34,604 nucleotides of DNA from Candidatus Andersenbacteria bacterium RIFCSPHIGHO2_12_FULL_45_11b. GTDB taxonomy: Bacteria; Patescibacteriota; Andersenbacteria; UBA10190. Positions within the stretch are counted from its first letter, which is position 1, and every line of letters starts with the position of its first letter. Positions 24,215 to 33,293 of the stretch are shown piece after piece. Location of the stretch: contig MHHS01000006.1 of assembly GCA_001817115.1 (NCBI GenBank), positions 1 through 34,604 of the forward strand, in the 5' to 3' direction. The translations under genes and the position numbers were made by a program. The notes beneath the pieces were generated by a model. The model did not search any database, was not told the DNA's origin, and saw nothing but the letters and a program-made list of their open reading frames with translations.

Positions 24215-25336
24215 TTACAGAAACGAGCTTAATTCCTCTGGGGCGCGCTGGTGAAACTTGCTATGAATTTTTACCGATTCAACTAATCCAAGAAGAAAGC
24301 ACGAGGTTATCAAGCTCGATCCTCCATAACTGATAAACGGCAGCGGAATTCCGGTAACGGGCAATATCCCCATATTCATCCCCGCGTTTACGGTAAAACC
24401 AGTAATGAGGAGAAAAAATGCACCCGCCCCGATTAATTGCGCAAACGGATCATCTACTATGCGAATAATTAATGTTACGCGCCAAAGCAGTACGCCATAC
24501 AACGCACAGATAAGCGCAATCCCCACAAATCCTAGCTCCTCCCCAACGCTGGCAAGAATAAAGTCCGTATGCTGTTCAGGAAGAAACTTGAGCTGCGATT
24601 GCGGCCCGTGCCCTAGTCCTCTGCCGAATATTTGCCCGCTTCCAAGCGCAATAATTGACTGGTTCACGTTATATCCTGTGCTGAGCGGATCTGCGGTCGG
24701 ATGCAGAAACGTCAAAATGCGCTTTTTTTGGTAATCGAATAATAACCCCTGCCATGCTCCCGCGAATACCAGCCCCCCAATCAAGCAAATAGCCATGAAT
24801 GTTCGAAACGGCAGTCCGAACACAATCAGCATTCCGAGCCATGCGCTGATCATTAAAATAGCCATTCCAAAATCAGGCTCCTTAAGAACGAGTACTATGG
24901 GCACCGCAATAACCCCAAGCGTCATCGCAAGCTGTCTCCATCCAATTCGCTTGTAATTTGCCAGCACCAGCGCAAGTACTAGCACAAGCGAAACTTTCAC
25001 AAATTCGGATGGCTGAATCTGAAACCCAAACACCTCCAACCTGCTTACCGTTCCGCGAATTGCGCGTCCGCCAACGGATAATCCTATTTGACTTGCCACG
25101 CCAAGCACAAAAATAATCGGCGCAACACGACGCCAGGTATGATACGGAATCTTCATTGTCAGCACCAGTACTGCAAACCCGAGCGCTAACGCAATGGCCT
25201 GGCGATACAATAGCGGAGAAAGCGCCTGGCCAGTGTCTGTAGCAGATGCAAGCATCGCAAGGCCGATGCTGGATAACAGCAGCATAGCTCCTATAATCGT
25301 CCAGTCCGCAGATCGAAATACTTCGGCAAATCTCAT
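24215..25336 (-). CDS. rodA: Rod shape-determining protein RodA/FtsW (SEDS family)
   Basis: MFGLPVTGIPLPFISYGGSSLI-type motif, multi-TM. Confidence 0.88.
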   Translation of the reverse strand: MRFAEVFRSADWTIIGAMLLLSSIGLAMLASATDTGQALSPLLYRQAIALALGFAVLVLTMKIPYHTWRRVAPIIFVLGVASQIGLSVGGRAIRGTVSRLEVFGFQIQPSEFVKVSLVLVLALVLANYKRIGWRQLAMTLGVIAVPIVLVLKEPDFGMAILMISAWLGMLIVFGLPFRTFMAICLIGGLVFAGAWQGLLFDYQKKRILTFLHPTADPLSTGYNVNQSIIALGSGQIFGRGLGHGPQSQLKFLPEQHTDFILASVGEELGFVGIALICALYGVLLWRVTLIIRIVDDPFAQLIGAGAFFLLITGFTVNAGMNMGILPVTGIPLPFISYGGSSLITSCFLLGLVESVKIHSKFHQRAPEELSSFL

Positions 25337-25345
25337 GCGTTCGTT

Positions 25346-26146
25346 TTACCGCAAATTATTCGGGTCTCCAACAATTTGCACAAAATTGGAATCTGAATAC
25401 ATATCCGTTGTTGCAATAGCAATCACCCTATTTGTCTTACCGCTCGGACGAGGCCACTGCAAGGTAAATTCTCGCTGTTCGCCGATGAGCAGCTTTCCAA
25501 CAAACGTTTTCCCTACCCCTACCACCTTTCCATTATCATCAACAGCAACCGCAACCACTTGCACTTTCTGCCAATCAAATGAGGATGTATTCGTCACAAT
25601 CCCTGTTTGCTGTTCTAACGGAAACGCTCCTGAAGATACGTACGTACGGTCGCGCAAGAAAATACTGAACTGCGGAGTTGGCGCAGACCCAGGAATAACA
25701 ATAAATGCAGGCTGTGCGGGCGTAGTTATATCTGCATGGTCGAACACAGCCCCTGGAGGCACTGGAATATCAAGTGCGGCAACATATTGAATGCTTCCCG
25801 GCAGCACATATTCATCTTGTGTTTTTGATTGAATCGCTGTTCCCGAAGCGTCATACAATGTGAACGATATGGGATATTTCACAACGCCTGCCCTCGGATT
25901 ATTATTCCTTAGCCGCGCCACCACATCTACCGTTTTTCCCGTTGGCCCCTGCTCGGCAATATGCGGAATAGCAACGATGTTTTCAACAATTATCGGTGCA
26001 AGCGGTTCTGGAGTTATAACAGGCCCCGTTGCCTGCTTTTTCGGTATAAACGGCGCAATAATAATAAATAACAACAACCCCGCTACCGCAATGTACCCTA
26101 CGGCATATGCCGTTTTCTTCAGAACCCGATGCATGCTCATATGCAC
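25346..26146 (-). CDS. Membrane-anchored hypothetical protein
   Basis: N-terminal TM, extracytoplasmic beta-rich region. Confidence 0.6.
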   Translation of the reverse strand: MHMSMHRVLKKTAYAVGYIAVAGLLLFIIIAPFIPKKQATGPVITPEPLAPIIVENIVAIPHIAEQGPTGKTVDVVARLRNNNPRAGVVKYPISFTLYDASGTAIQSKTQDEYVLPGSIQYVAALDIPVPPGAVFDHADITTPAQPAFIVIPGSAPTPQFSIFLRDRTYVSSGAFPLEQQTGIVTNTSSFDWQKVQVVAVAVDDNGKVVGVGKTFVGKLLIGEQREFTLQWPRPSGKTNRVIAIATTDMYSDSNFVQIVGDPNNLR

Positions 26147-26179
26147 ACATCATACCATATGCGGTATACTTTCTAAGCC

Positions 26180-29100
26180 ATGAACGACTTTACTCACCTC
26201 CACGTACACTCCCATTACTCCCTGCTTGACGGATTAGGTAAAATCGATGCGTTAGTTGCCCGTACAAAAGAGCTAGGCATGAATAGCCTTGCTATAACGG
26301 ATCACGGTGCTATGTATGCGGCAATTGAGTTTGTGCAAGCTGCACAAGAAGCGGGCATTAAGCCGATTATCGGCATGGAGGGGTACCTTGCCCCCAACGG
26401 GCACGAGAACAAGCGCGGAAAAATAGACGCAAACCCGCGGCACATTTCGCTCATCGCATCAAACAACGCCGGATACAAAAACCTGATGCAGCTTTCTACG
26501 AAAGCATTTTTACAAGGATACTATTATAAACCTCGCATCGATTACGCATTATTAGAAGAATATTCAGACGGCTTAATTGTTCTGTCCGGTTGCCTCAATG
26601 GCGATATTCCGAAAGCAGTGATGGAAAATCGCGAGGAGGATGCCAAACGGCTCATGGAATGGCATATCGAACACTTCGGGAAAGATCGGTTTTATTTGGA
26701 AGTGCAGGACCACCCGAATATTCCTGATCAAATAAAATTAAATGCAAAACTAATTGCATTGGCGAAAAAATATAACGTCGGATTAGTTGCAACTGCCGAC
26801 AGCCACTACATTCATCCGGAAGACGCAGCAGCACAAGACGTTTTGATTTGCGTACAGACTGGAAGAACGGTAGACGAAAAAGACCGCATGTGCATGCTGG
26901 ATGAAGATTTTTCATTGAAGAGCCCCCAAGAAGTAAAAGAAGCGTGGAAAGAATATCCCGAGGCAGTCGATAACACGCAAAAAATTGCAGACATGTGCGA
27001 TGTAACGTTTGAATTCTATAAAAACAAACTGCCCCGCTATCCGCTTCCAAACAATAAAACGCCCGATGATGCATTAAAAGAATTATGTGAATCCGGATTA
27101 CAAACACGATACGGAAAAGATTTGCCGGAGGGCGCGCGCGAGCGCCTGGAATACGAATTGGGCGTTATTACGCAAACAGGATTTTCTTCCTATTTCTTAA
27201 TCGTTTCCGATTTTGTGATGGAAGCGAAGAAACGAGGTATCTTCGTAGGGCCCGGAAGAGGAAGCGCTGCGGGGAGCTTCGTGGCATACCTTACCAATAT
27301 TACAAACGTAGATCCGCTGGCGTACGACTTGCTCTTTGAAAGATTTCTGAATCCGGAACGCGTCAACATGCCCGATATCGATTTGGATTTTGCCGACGAT
27401 CGCAGAGCGGAAGTTATCGATTACGTTCGGGAAAAATACGGGCAAGAACACGTATCGCAAATTATCACATTCGGAACTATGGCGGCGCGTGCTGCAGTAC
27501 GAGATGCCGGCAGAGCAATGGCTATGCCCTACTCATTTTGCGATCTGGTTGCAAAAGCAATTCCGCAGTTTACGAATTTCGAAGAAGCGCTGTCGCAAGA
27601 CGGCGATTTGAAAACGTTATACTCAAGCGACCCGCAGGCGAAAAAGCTGATCGACATGGCAAAAAAGCTGGAAGGAGTGTGCAGACATGCCAGCACACAT
27701 GCGGCTGCCGTGGTAATTACTGACAAGCCTCTCACGGAATACGTGCCCCTCCAGCTCTCCAGTACGTCAGACGGCACAAAAGATACGGTGACTCAATATG
27801 CGATGGCCGCGGTGGAATCGCTCGGTCTTCTGAAAATGGATTTCTTGGGGCTAAAAAACTTAACAGTGTTGCAAAAAGCGCTAGAGATCATCAAGAAGCT
27901 TCATGGCGTAGAAATTGACCTGGAAACGTTATCAACAAAAGATTCTAAAACGTATGAACTGCTCCAGCAAGCAAAGGCAATCGGCGTATTCCAGCTGGAA
28001 TCCTCCGGCATGCGCCGATACTTGAAGGAGTTAAAACCGACAGAATTCGAAGATATCATTTCCATGGTGGCGCTGTACCGCCCGGGCCCGATGGATTCTA
28101 TTCCCGACTTCATTGCAGCAAAACACGGCAGAAAAAAAATCACGTATCTGCACCCCACCCTCAAACCGATTCTCGAAAAAACATATGGCGTCATCGTAAC
28201 GCAAGATCAAGTGCTTATGATTGCCCGGCAATTTTCCGGATTCTCCTACGCAGAAGCAGATATTCTTCGAAAGGCAGTAGGGAAAAAAATTAAAGAACTG
28301 TTAGACGAGCAGCGCCAGAAATTCATTACGGGCGCAATTGAAACGCAAAAGGTCGACCAGAAAACAGCGCAGGCGGTTTGGGACTTCATCGAACCATTTG
28401 CCCGATATGGCTTCAATCGCGCTCATGCGGCATGCTATGCCATGATTGCGTACCACACTGCATATTTAAAAGCGCATTACCCGGCAGAATTTATGGCGGC
28501 ACTCCTTACCTGCGATGAAGGAAATACGGATCGCCAATCAATTGAAGTTGCCGATGCAATCGCGCTCAATATCCCCGTCCTTCCGCCAGATATCAACGAG
28601 AGCGAAGTTGATTTCTCTGTGGTAAATATAAAAGACGACGCAGCAGGCCTGCCTGCCGGCAGGCAGGCAATCCGTTTCGGATTATCTGCCGTTAAAAACG
28701 TGGGTCACCATGCCATGACGGCCCTTATTGCAGAACGAACATCACATGGGCCATTTATTGATTTGTTTGATATTTTCCGCAGAATCAACGTAAAAGATTT
28801 CAACAAAAAAACAGTGGAAAGCTTGGCAAAAGCCGGCGGATTCGATTGTGTTGCAGAGCGCAACCAAGTACTTACAAACGCGGATGCACTTCTTGAATTC
28901 AACCGCTCATTGCATCGCAAAGCAGACTTGGGGCAAAAGAATCTTTTCGGTACCGCCGAAGCTCCGCTTCCCGAACCGAAAATTACACTCGCGCAAGCAG
29001 TGCCAAGCACGCAAGATGAGCGCCTAGGATGGGAAAAAGAGTTATTGGGATTGTACGTATCGGAACATCCCCTTCGGGAATATGTCGCCATCATAGATCG

Positions 29101-29671
29101 CATCGCTTCTCCCTTGGCTTCCGTTACCACAGGGCGGGATGGCGCAACTATCCGCATTGCAGGAATTATTTCGCGCATTAAAAAAATTATTACAAAAAGC
29201 GGAAAGCCGATGCTGTTTGTAACCGTAGAAGATTTATCGCACAGCGCGGAAGTGCTCGTGTTTCCAAAGCTGTTAGAAGAAACTGCAGCGCTCTGGATCG
29301 ACGGTGCCAAAATAATTATTGACGGGACGCTTTCCGATAAAGATGGCGAAGCAAAAGTGCTGGCTAATAAAATCCGCCCGCTCACCCACGAAACTGCATC
29401 CGCGGAACCCTCCATCCCGCAGCATGAAAAACGCAGGCCGACTGTCACTCTTTCTTTGTCGCCCTCCGTATCTCGAGATCACTTGGAAAAGCTGCAAGCT
29501 ACGCTGGCGCAAAAACACGTAGATACGAATGGAATCCCCGTTACGCTCCATATCCCGCGAGGCGGCAGCGTAGCAACGATTGCAACTCCCTATCGCATCA
29601 CGCTTGAAGATGAAACAATATCAGCAATTTCTGCTATTATTGGCAGGCAATCAATCCGCATCCCCACATAG
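26180..29671 (+). CDS. dnaE: DNA polymerase III subunit alpha
   Basis: FTHLHVHSHYSLLDGLGKI, VGPGRGSAAGSFVAYLTNIT, NMPDIDLDFADDRR. Confidence 0.97.
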   Translation: MNDFTHLHVHSHYSLLDGLGKIDALVARTKELGMNSLAITDHGAMYAAIEFVQAAQEAGIKPIIGMEGYLAPNGHENKRGKIDANPRHISLIASNNAGYKNLMQLSTKAFLQGYYYKPRIDYALLEEYSDGLIVLSGCLNGDIPKAVMENREEDAKRLMEWHIEHFGKDRFYLEVQDHPNIPDQIKLNAKLIALAKKYNVGLVATADSHYIHPEDAAAQDVLICVQTGRTVDEKDRMCMLDEDFSLKSPQEVKEAWKEYPEAVDNTQKIADMCDVTFEFYKNKLPRYPLPNNKTPDDALKELCESGLQTRYGKDLPEGARERLEYELGVITQTGFSSYFLIVSDFVMEAKKRGIFVGPGRGSAAGSFVAYLTNITNVDPLAYDLLFERFLNPERVNMPDIDLDFADDRRAEVIDYVREKYGQEHVSQIITFGTMAARAAVRDAGRAMAMPYSFCDLVAKAIPQFTNFEEALSQDGDLKTLYSSDPQAKKLIDMAKKLEGVCRHASTHAAAVVITDKPLTEYVPLQLSSTSDGTKDTVTQYAMAAVESLGLLKMDFLGLKNLTVLQKALEIIKKLHGVEIDLETLSTKDSKTYELLQQAKAIGVFQLESSGMRRYLKELKPTEFEDIISMVALYRPGPMDSIPDFIAAKHGRKKITYLHPTLKPILEKTYGVIVTQDQVLMIARQFSGFSYAEADILRKAVGKKIKELLDEQRQKFITGAIETQKVDQKTAQAVWDFIEPFARYGFNRAHAACYAMIAYHTAYLKAHYPAEFMAALLTCDEGNTDRQSIEVADAIALNIPVLPPDINESEVDFSVVNIKDDAAGLPAGRQAIRFGLSAVKNVGHHAMTALIAERTSHGPFIDLFDIFRRINVKDFNKKTVESLAKAGGFDCVAERNQVLTNADALLEFNRSLHRKADLGQKNLFGTAEAPLPEPKITLAQAVPSTQDERLGWEKELLGLYVSEHPLREYVAIIDRIASPLASVTTGRDGATIRIAGIISRIKKIITKSGKPMLFVTVEDLSHSAEVLVFPKLLEETAALWIDGAKIIIDGTLSDKDGEAKVLANKIRPLTHETASAEPSIPQHEKRRPTVTLSLSPSVSRDHLEKLQATLAQKHVDTNGIPVTLHIPRGGSVATIATPYRITLEDETISAISAIIGRQSIRIPT
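28646..28671. repeat. Palindromic element in frame inside dnaE (peptide AGLPAGRQA)
   Basis: GGCCTGCCTGCCGGCAGGCAGGC. Confidence 0.75.
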
Positions 29672-29674
29672 CTT

Positions 29675-30808
29675 ATGGCAACTTTTTTTCAACTCCCTAA
29701 GAAAAGCATATCGCTTGTTGTTATTATTCTCGTTATTGCCGTTATTGGCATAGTGTTGACCACTGCGCTTCCGCACACAACTATCACCGTCCGCCCAAAA
29801 GTCGATCAACGCAAAATATCTAAAGACATCATACTCTCCTCCAAAACAACGACGCCTGATTACGTCCACTATGCCCTGCCAGCAAAAATCATTTCCCAAG
29901 AAGGCCATGCAGAGCAATCATTCACTCAATCCGACGGCGATGTAACACAGGGAAATTCCAAGGGCACGGTAACGTTTACGAATACGCAAGACACGGAACA
30001 GCGGCTGCTTCCAAAAACGCATCTTCGATACGAGCCCACGGGCGTGATGTTTTTAACTGATAATCCTGTCATCATTCCGCCGAACGGTACGGTTGACGCG
30101 CCGGTGGCTGCAAAAGAAACAGGAAAAGCTGGCGATGTTCCTCCTGGGAAATTTTTAGTAGATAAGTTTTCGCCTGGGCTGCAAAAAGCAGTATATGCAG
30201 AAAGTAAGTCGCAATTCTCCGGAGGAGAGCTTGGCGCGCATGCAATTTCCCAAGAAGATATCGATAAAGCAAAACAAACAGTACTTGAAGCAGCAAAACA
30301 GAAAGCGCTGGATGCAATTAAAAAAGAAGCCGGCAACGCAGAAGTGCGCTCCGACCTTTTATCCGTTACCCCAGAACATAACGACGCTTCCGTGCAAGCC
30401 GGGAGCAAGGCAGTCAGCTATACGGCAAGCGCAACGGTACAGGCGAAAGAATTTATCGTAGATTCGCATGACATCATCAGCCTGATGACGCTTGCGCTCC
30501 GTGCTGAAGTTGCGCCTGACGAAGAATTTATATCATACGACCCCGCATCTTTTTCTCTTGCGATCACACAAACAGATTGGAATACCGGGCAGGCGCGCAT
30601 TTCCGCATCGCTCACCGGAACATACGGCAAAAAAATCGGATCTAGCGAACTTTCGGAAGATAATCTCGCCGGCTTGGGCAAACAGGAACTGGCAAACCAC
30701 TTCAAAAATTTTCCCAGTATCGGAGATGTGGATATCAAGTTCTGGCCATTTTGGGTAACAAGCGCCCCTTCCCGCCCAAATCAAATCAACATCGAAGTAG
30801 CGCATTAA
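29675..30808 (+). CDS. Membrane-anchored hypothetical protein (possibly baseplate-J-like fold)
   Basis: N-terminal TM; GTVTFTNTQDTEQRLLPKTHLRYEPTGVMFLTDNPVIIPPNGTVDAPVAAKETGKAGDVPPG. Confidence 0.55.
   Translation: MATFFQLPKKSISLVVIILVIAVIGIVLTTALPHTTITVRPKVDQRKISKDIILSSKTTTPDYVHYALPAKIISQEGHAEQSFTQSDGDVTQGNSKGTVTFTNTQDTEQRLLPKTHLRYEPTGVMFLTDNPVIIPPNGTVDAPVAAKETGKAGDVPPGKFLVDKFSPGLQKAVYAESKSQFSGGELGAHAISQEDIDKAKQTVLEAAKQKALDAIKKEAGNAEVRSDLLSVTPEHNDASVQAGSKAVSYTASATVQAKEFIVDSHDIISLMTLALRAEVAPDEEFISYDPASFSLAITQTDWNTGQARISASLTGTYGKKIGSSELSEDNLAGLGKQELANHFKNFPSIGDVDIKFWPFWVTSAPSRPNQINIEVAH
30737..30808 (+). repeat. 72-bp direct repeat, copy 1 (3' end of 29675-30808 CDS)
   Basis: AAGTTCTGGCCATTTTGGGTAACAAGCGCCCCTTCCCGCCCAAATCAAATCAACATCGAAGTAGCGCATTAA identical to 31267-31338. 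Confidence 0.97.
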
Positions 30809-30846
30809 TTTTTGCAATCCACCATAATTTGTGATATAATGCAAAC

Positions 30847-31155
30847 ATGAGCAAAGATGATATTAAGCGCGCAGTCTGTAAAGCAATGGAAACAATGCCC
30901 CATAAGGAGGCTATTGATCGCGTACGATTATTTGGATCACAGCTTCACGGAGATGCAAAACCGACTAGTGACGTCGACTTATTAATCGATTTAAATGGTA
31001 AACTGCCGATTGGCTTTTTTGCGCTCTTCGACATACAAGAAGCATTCAAAAAAACAACTTGGTAAAGATGTGGATGTGGTGCCTTCAAAATCTTTGAGTA
31101 AGTATTTTCGAGATGATGTACTAAAAGAAGCACAACTATTATATGAACAAAAATC
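30847..31155 (+). pseudogene. MNT-family nucleotidyltransferase (antitoxin-type), frameshifted at an A7 run
   Basis: VRLFGSQLHGDAKPTSDVDLLIDL then FKK[frameshift]QLGKDVDVVPSKSLSKYFRDDVLKEAQLLYEQK. Confidence 0.8.
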
Positions 31156-31157
31156 CA

Positions 31158-31266
31158 GCGCAACGCCATGGTTCATGCATACTGGCAAATCAACGACGAA
31201 GTCGTTTGGGATGCATATAAAAACGATCTACCAGAACTGAAAAAGAAATTGGAGAAAATTGCTTGA
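31158..31266 (+). pseudogene. C-terminal remnant of HEPN (HepT/DUF86) toxin
   Basis: IQRNAMVHAYWQINDEVVWDAYKNDLPELKKKLEKIA*; retains R-X4-H-X-Y; N-terminal part missing. Confidence 0.7.
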
Positions 31267-31338
31267 AAGTTCTGGCCATTTTGGGTAACAAGCGCCCCTT
31301 CCCGCCCAAATCAAATCAACATCGAAGTAGCGCATTAA
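31267..31338 (+). repeat. 72-bp direct repeat, copy 2
   Basis: Identical to 30737-30808. Confidence 0.97.
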
Positions 31339-31348
31339 AGCAACTAAA

Positions 31349-32362
31349 CTATTCACTATTTTTTTCACGAAATAATCCGTACAAATTCAATACATCCTTC
31401 GTAAGCCGTTCCGTATTCCCATGCCGTAGTAACCCCAAATACGACTGAACCGTTTCTTCTTTAGGATTTTCTGCAATCTGCTTTTGCATACGTCTGCTCG
31501 TAGCTGATCTCAACACTCGATGGTCTGGAAAATTTACCCATCCCAGAAAATCTACTCCCGAAACTAAAGAACGAATATATACTTTGTCAGGATGCAGATT
31601 CAAACACAGCACCCCGTTTAAAAAATACTCTATCTTTGGAATCTGTTTTTCAAGCCATGCCCTATCGTGAGATAAAAGCACAAAATCATCAGCATAGCGA
31701 ACATACTGCTTTGCATGCAATCCATGTTTTGCATAGTGGTCAAATTCGTTCATATATATATTCACGAACAATTGTGACGTAAGATTGCCAAGTGGCAAGC
31801 CTTTCCCCGCTTCGTTTGCATGGAAGCTATTAATAATTTCCTTGAGCAACCGCATAATATCCACATCTGGAATAGAAAGGGAGAGAATTCCCAGTAAAAT
31901 ATTTTGATCAATGCTTGCAAAGAATTTTCTAATGTCGCACTTGAGAACATAACAAATTTTTGTATTATTATTGCTCAACTTCGTAGAATACTTTTTAAAT
32001 TGTTCAATTGCCTTGTGAGTTCCTTTATCTTTTCTACATGAATACGAATAATGGACAAACGTACGATCAAAAAATGGATAAAGTATCAGATATATTGCGT
32101 GATGTAACACGCGATCCCGAACAGTTGCTTTGTGAATATTTCTCGGCTTTGGGTCAGCTATCGCAAAAGCCTTATAGGCACCATGCTGATACGTATGGCT
32201 TGCAAGATCAGCATGGAGATCATAAAGATTATCAAACAGATTTCGATCGAACACTTGCACGTCTTTTTTATTTCGCTTACCCTTGAGAAATCCATTCCAT
32301 CCGCGTAGCAAATTATCCAAAGAAATAATATCTTTAAATGTATGACTCAATTGGATTCTCAT
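31349..32362 (-). CDS. DGR reverse transcriptase (DGR2)
   Basis: DIRKFFASID, GLPLGNLTSQLFVNIYM, YVRYADDFVLL; start MRIQLSHTF at 32362, matching RT1. Confidence 0.93.
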   Translation of the reverse strand: MRIQLSHTFKDIISLDNLLRGWNGFLKGKRNKKDVQVFDRNLFDNLYDLHADLASHTYQHGAYKAFAIADPKPRNIHKATVRDRVLHHAIYLILYPFFDRTFVHYSYSCRKDKGTHKAIEQFKKYSTKLSNNNTKICYVLKCDIRKFFASIDQNILLGILSLSIPDVDIMRLLKEIINSFHANEAGKGLPLGNLTSQLFVNIYMNEFDHYAKHGLHAKQYVRYADDFVLLSHDRAWLEKQIPKIEYFLNGVLCLNLHPDKVYIRSLVSGVDFLGWVNFPDHRVLRSATSRRMQKQIAENPKEETVQSYLGLLRHGNTERLTKDVLNLYGLFREKNSE

Positions 32363-32381
32363 AAACAACCAATAAAGCAGA

Positions 32382-32390
32382 CCCCCCCCC
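32382..32390. repeat. Homopolymeric C9 tract (G9 upstream of RT2)
   Basis: CAGA-CCCCCCCCC-ATCGCAA; 19 nt from the RT2 ATG. Confidence 0.9.
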
Positions 32391-32399
32391 ATCGCAAAG

Positions 32400-32762
32400 T
32401 TGTCCACAGATAATTTGCCAATCCTAAGCTGCTTAGGAGATGCATATAAGGCGTGGCATCGAAGTCTGCAAAATATGCAGAAGTTTTCTCGGTTTACCAT
32501 TGGCATAAAAATAGACATGCTGTTTCTTGAAACAATTGAATTTATTTTACTTGCGGAGTACGCACCGAAGGATCAAAAAAGCTCTATCATCAAACGGGCA
32601 AGCGGGAAATTAGACGCACTTAAATATTTCTTGCAATTAACTTCCGAGATGAGCATGCTGGAACACAACCAGTATATCCCTATCGCAGTACCGCTCACTG
32701 AAGCAGGCAAAATGCTTGGAGGATGGCAAAAACATATCAGACAAACAGCTCCTGCGCCGTAG
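32400..32762 (+). CDS. avd: Avd-like accessory protein of DGR2
   Basis: NLPILSCLGDAYKAWHRSLQNMQKFSRFTIGIKIDMLFLETIEFILLAEY..LTEAGKMLGGW; opposite strand to RT2; TTG start uncertain. Confidence 0.83.
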   Translation: MSTDNLPILSCLGDAYKAWHRSLQNMQKFSRFTIGIKIDMLFLETIEFILLAEYAPKDQKSSIIKRASGKLDALKYFLQLTSEMSMLEHNQYIPIAVPLTEAGKMLGGWQKHIRQTAPAP

Positions 32763-32772
32763 CTACGGGAGC
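32748..32772. other. Hairpin at avd2 stop codon, next to TR2
   Basis: GCTCC..CCGTAGCTACGG..GGAGC; contains palindrome CGTAGCTACG. Confidence 0.6.
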
Positions 32773-32794
32773 GTTGCCGTTAATCAGAAGAAAG

Positions 32795-32916
32795 TTGCGG
32801 GTAGAGGGGAAACGACAATTCTCATTCCAATCATTGTCACGGTAATTCAGATACAGCTTCCGCTTGCCATCGTTCTCGTTCGCATACAGAACACGAACCT
32901 TACCGTTCCGGTCAAC
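32795..32916 (-). repeat. DGR2 template repeat (TR2)
   Basis: Aligned to 33304-33425: 19 mismatches/122 bp, all at template A; peptide VRVLYANENDGKRKLYLNYRDNDWNENCRFPSTRN. Confidence 0.95.
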
Positions 32917-33060
32917 CATAGCGTGCAAGATAACTTCTATGTCACCGCCCCGCGAATATTCTTGGGACTGTTTCGCATTCGAGAGAATGATAACTCTCCT
33001 ATTATCTGCACCAAGTTTCTTCTTCAAAAGAATCATCCGCCGCACGCTAGGGTAAGCCCT

Positions 33061-33079
33061 GCCTACCCGACGGGTAGGC
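33061..33079. repeat. Palindrome GCCTACCCGACGGGTAGGC
   Basis: Inverted repeat in the TR2 leader. Confidence 0.7.
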
Positions 33080-33196
33080 TTCACCGATCCTATTCCGGCT
33101 GAAACGGAATGCTCTAGGGTTCAACCGCCCGAAGATATTATCCGCAGACTGTATCGTTTACTATCCATACGTATTATATATTCATTAATGCAAAAT

Positions 33197-33236
33197 AAAA
33201 AAGCTCTTGTCGCAAACCGAAGTTTGAACAAGAGCG
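33197..33236 (-). terminator. Terminator downstream of VP2
   Basis: Minus: GCTCTTGTTCAAACTTCGGTTTGCGACAAGAGCTTTTTT, UUCG-capped inner stem. Confidence 0.85.
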
Positions 33237-33293
33237 ACGAACGCCAAGATCCCGAGTGTCCTTTCCAAGCACTAAGGGTCCAATTGCCAAGGG

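Noticed and set aside
28705-29448. 247-aa minus ORF opposite dnaE
   Set aside because: Ser-rich shadow translation of a conserved gene, no independent signals
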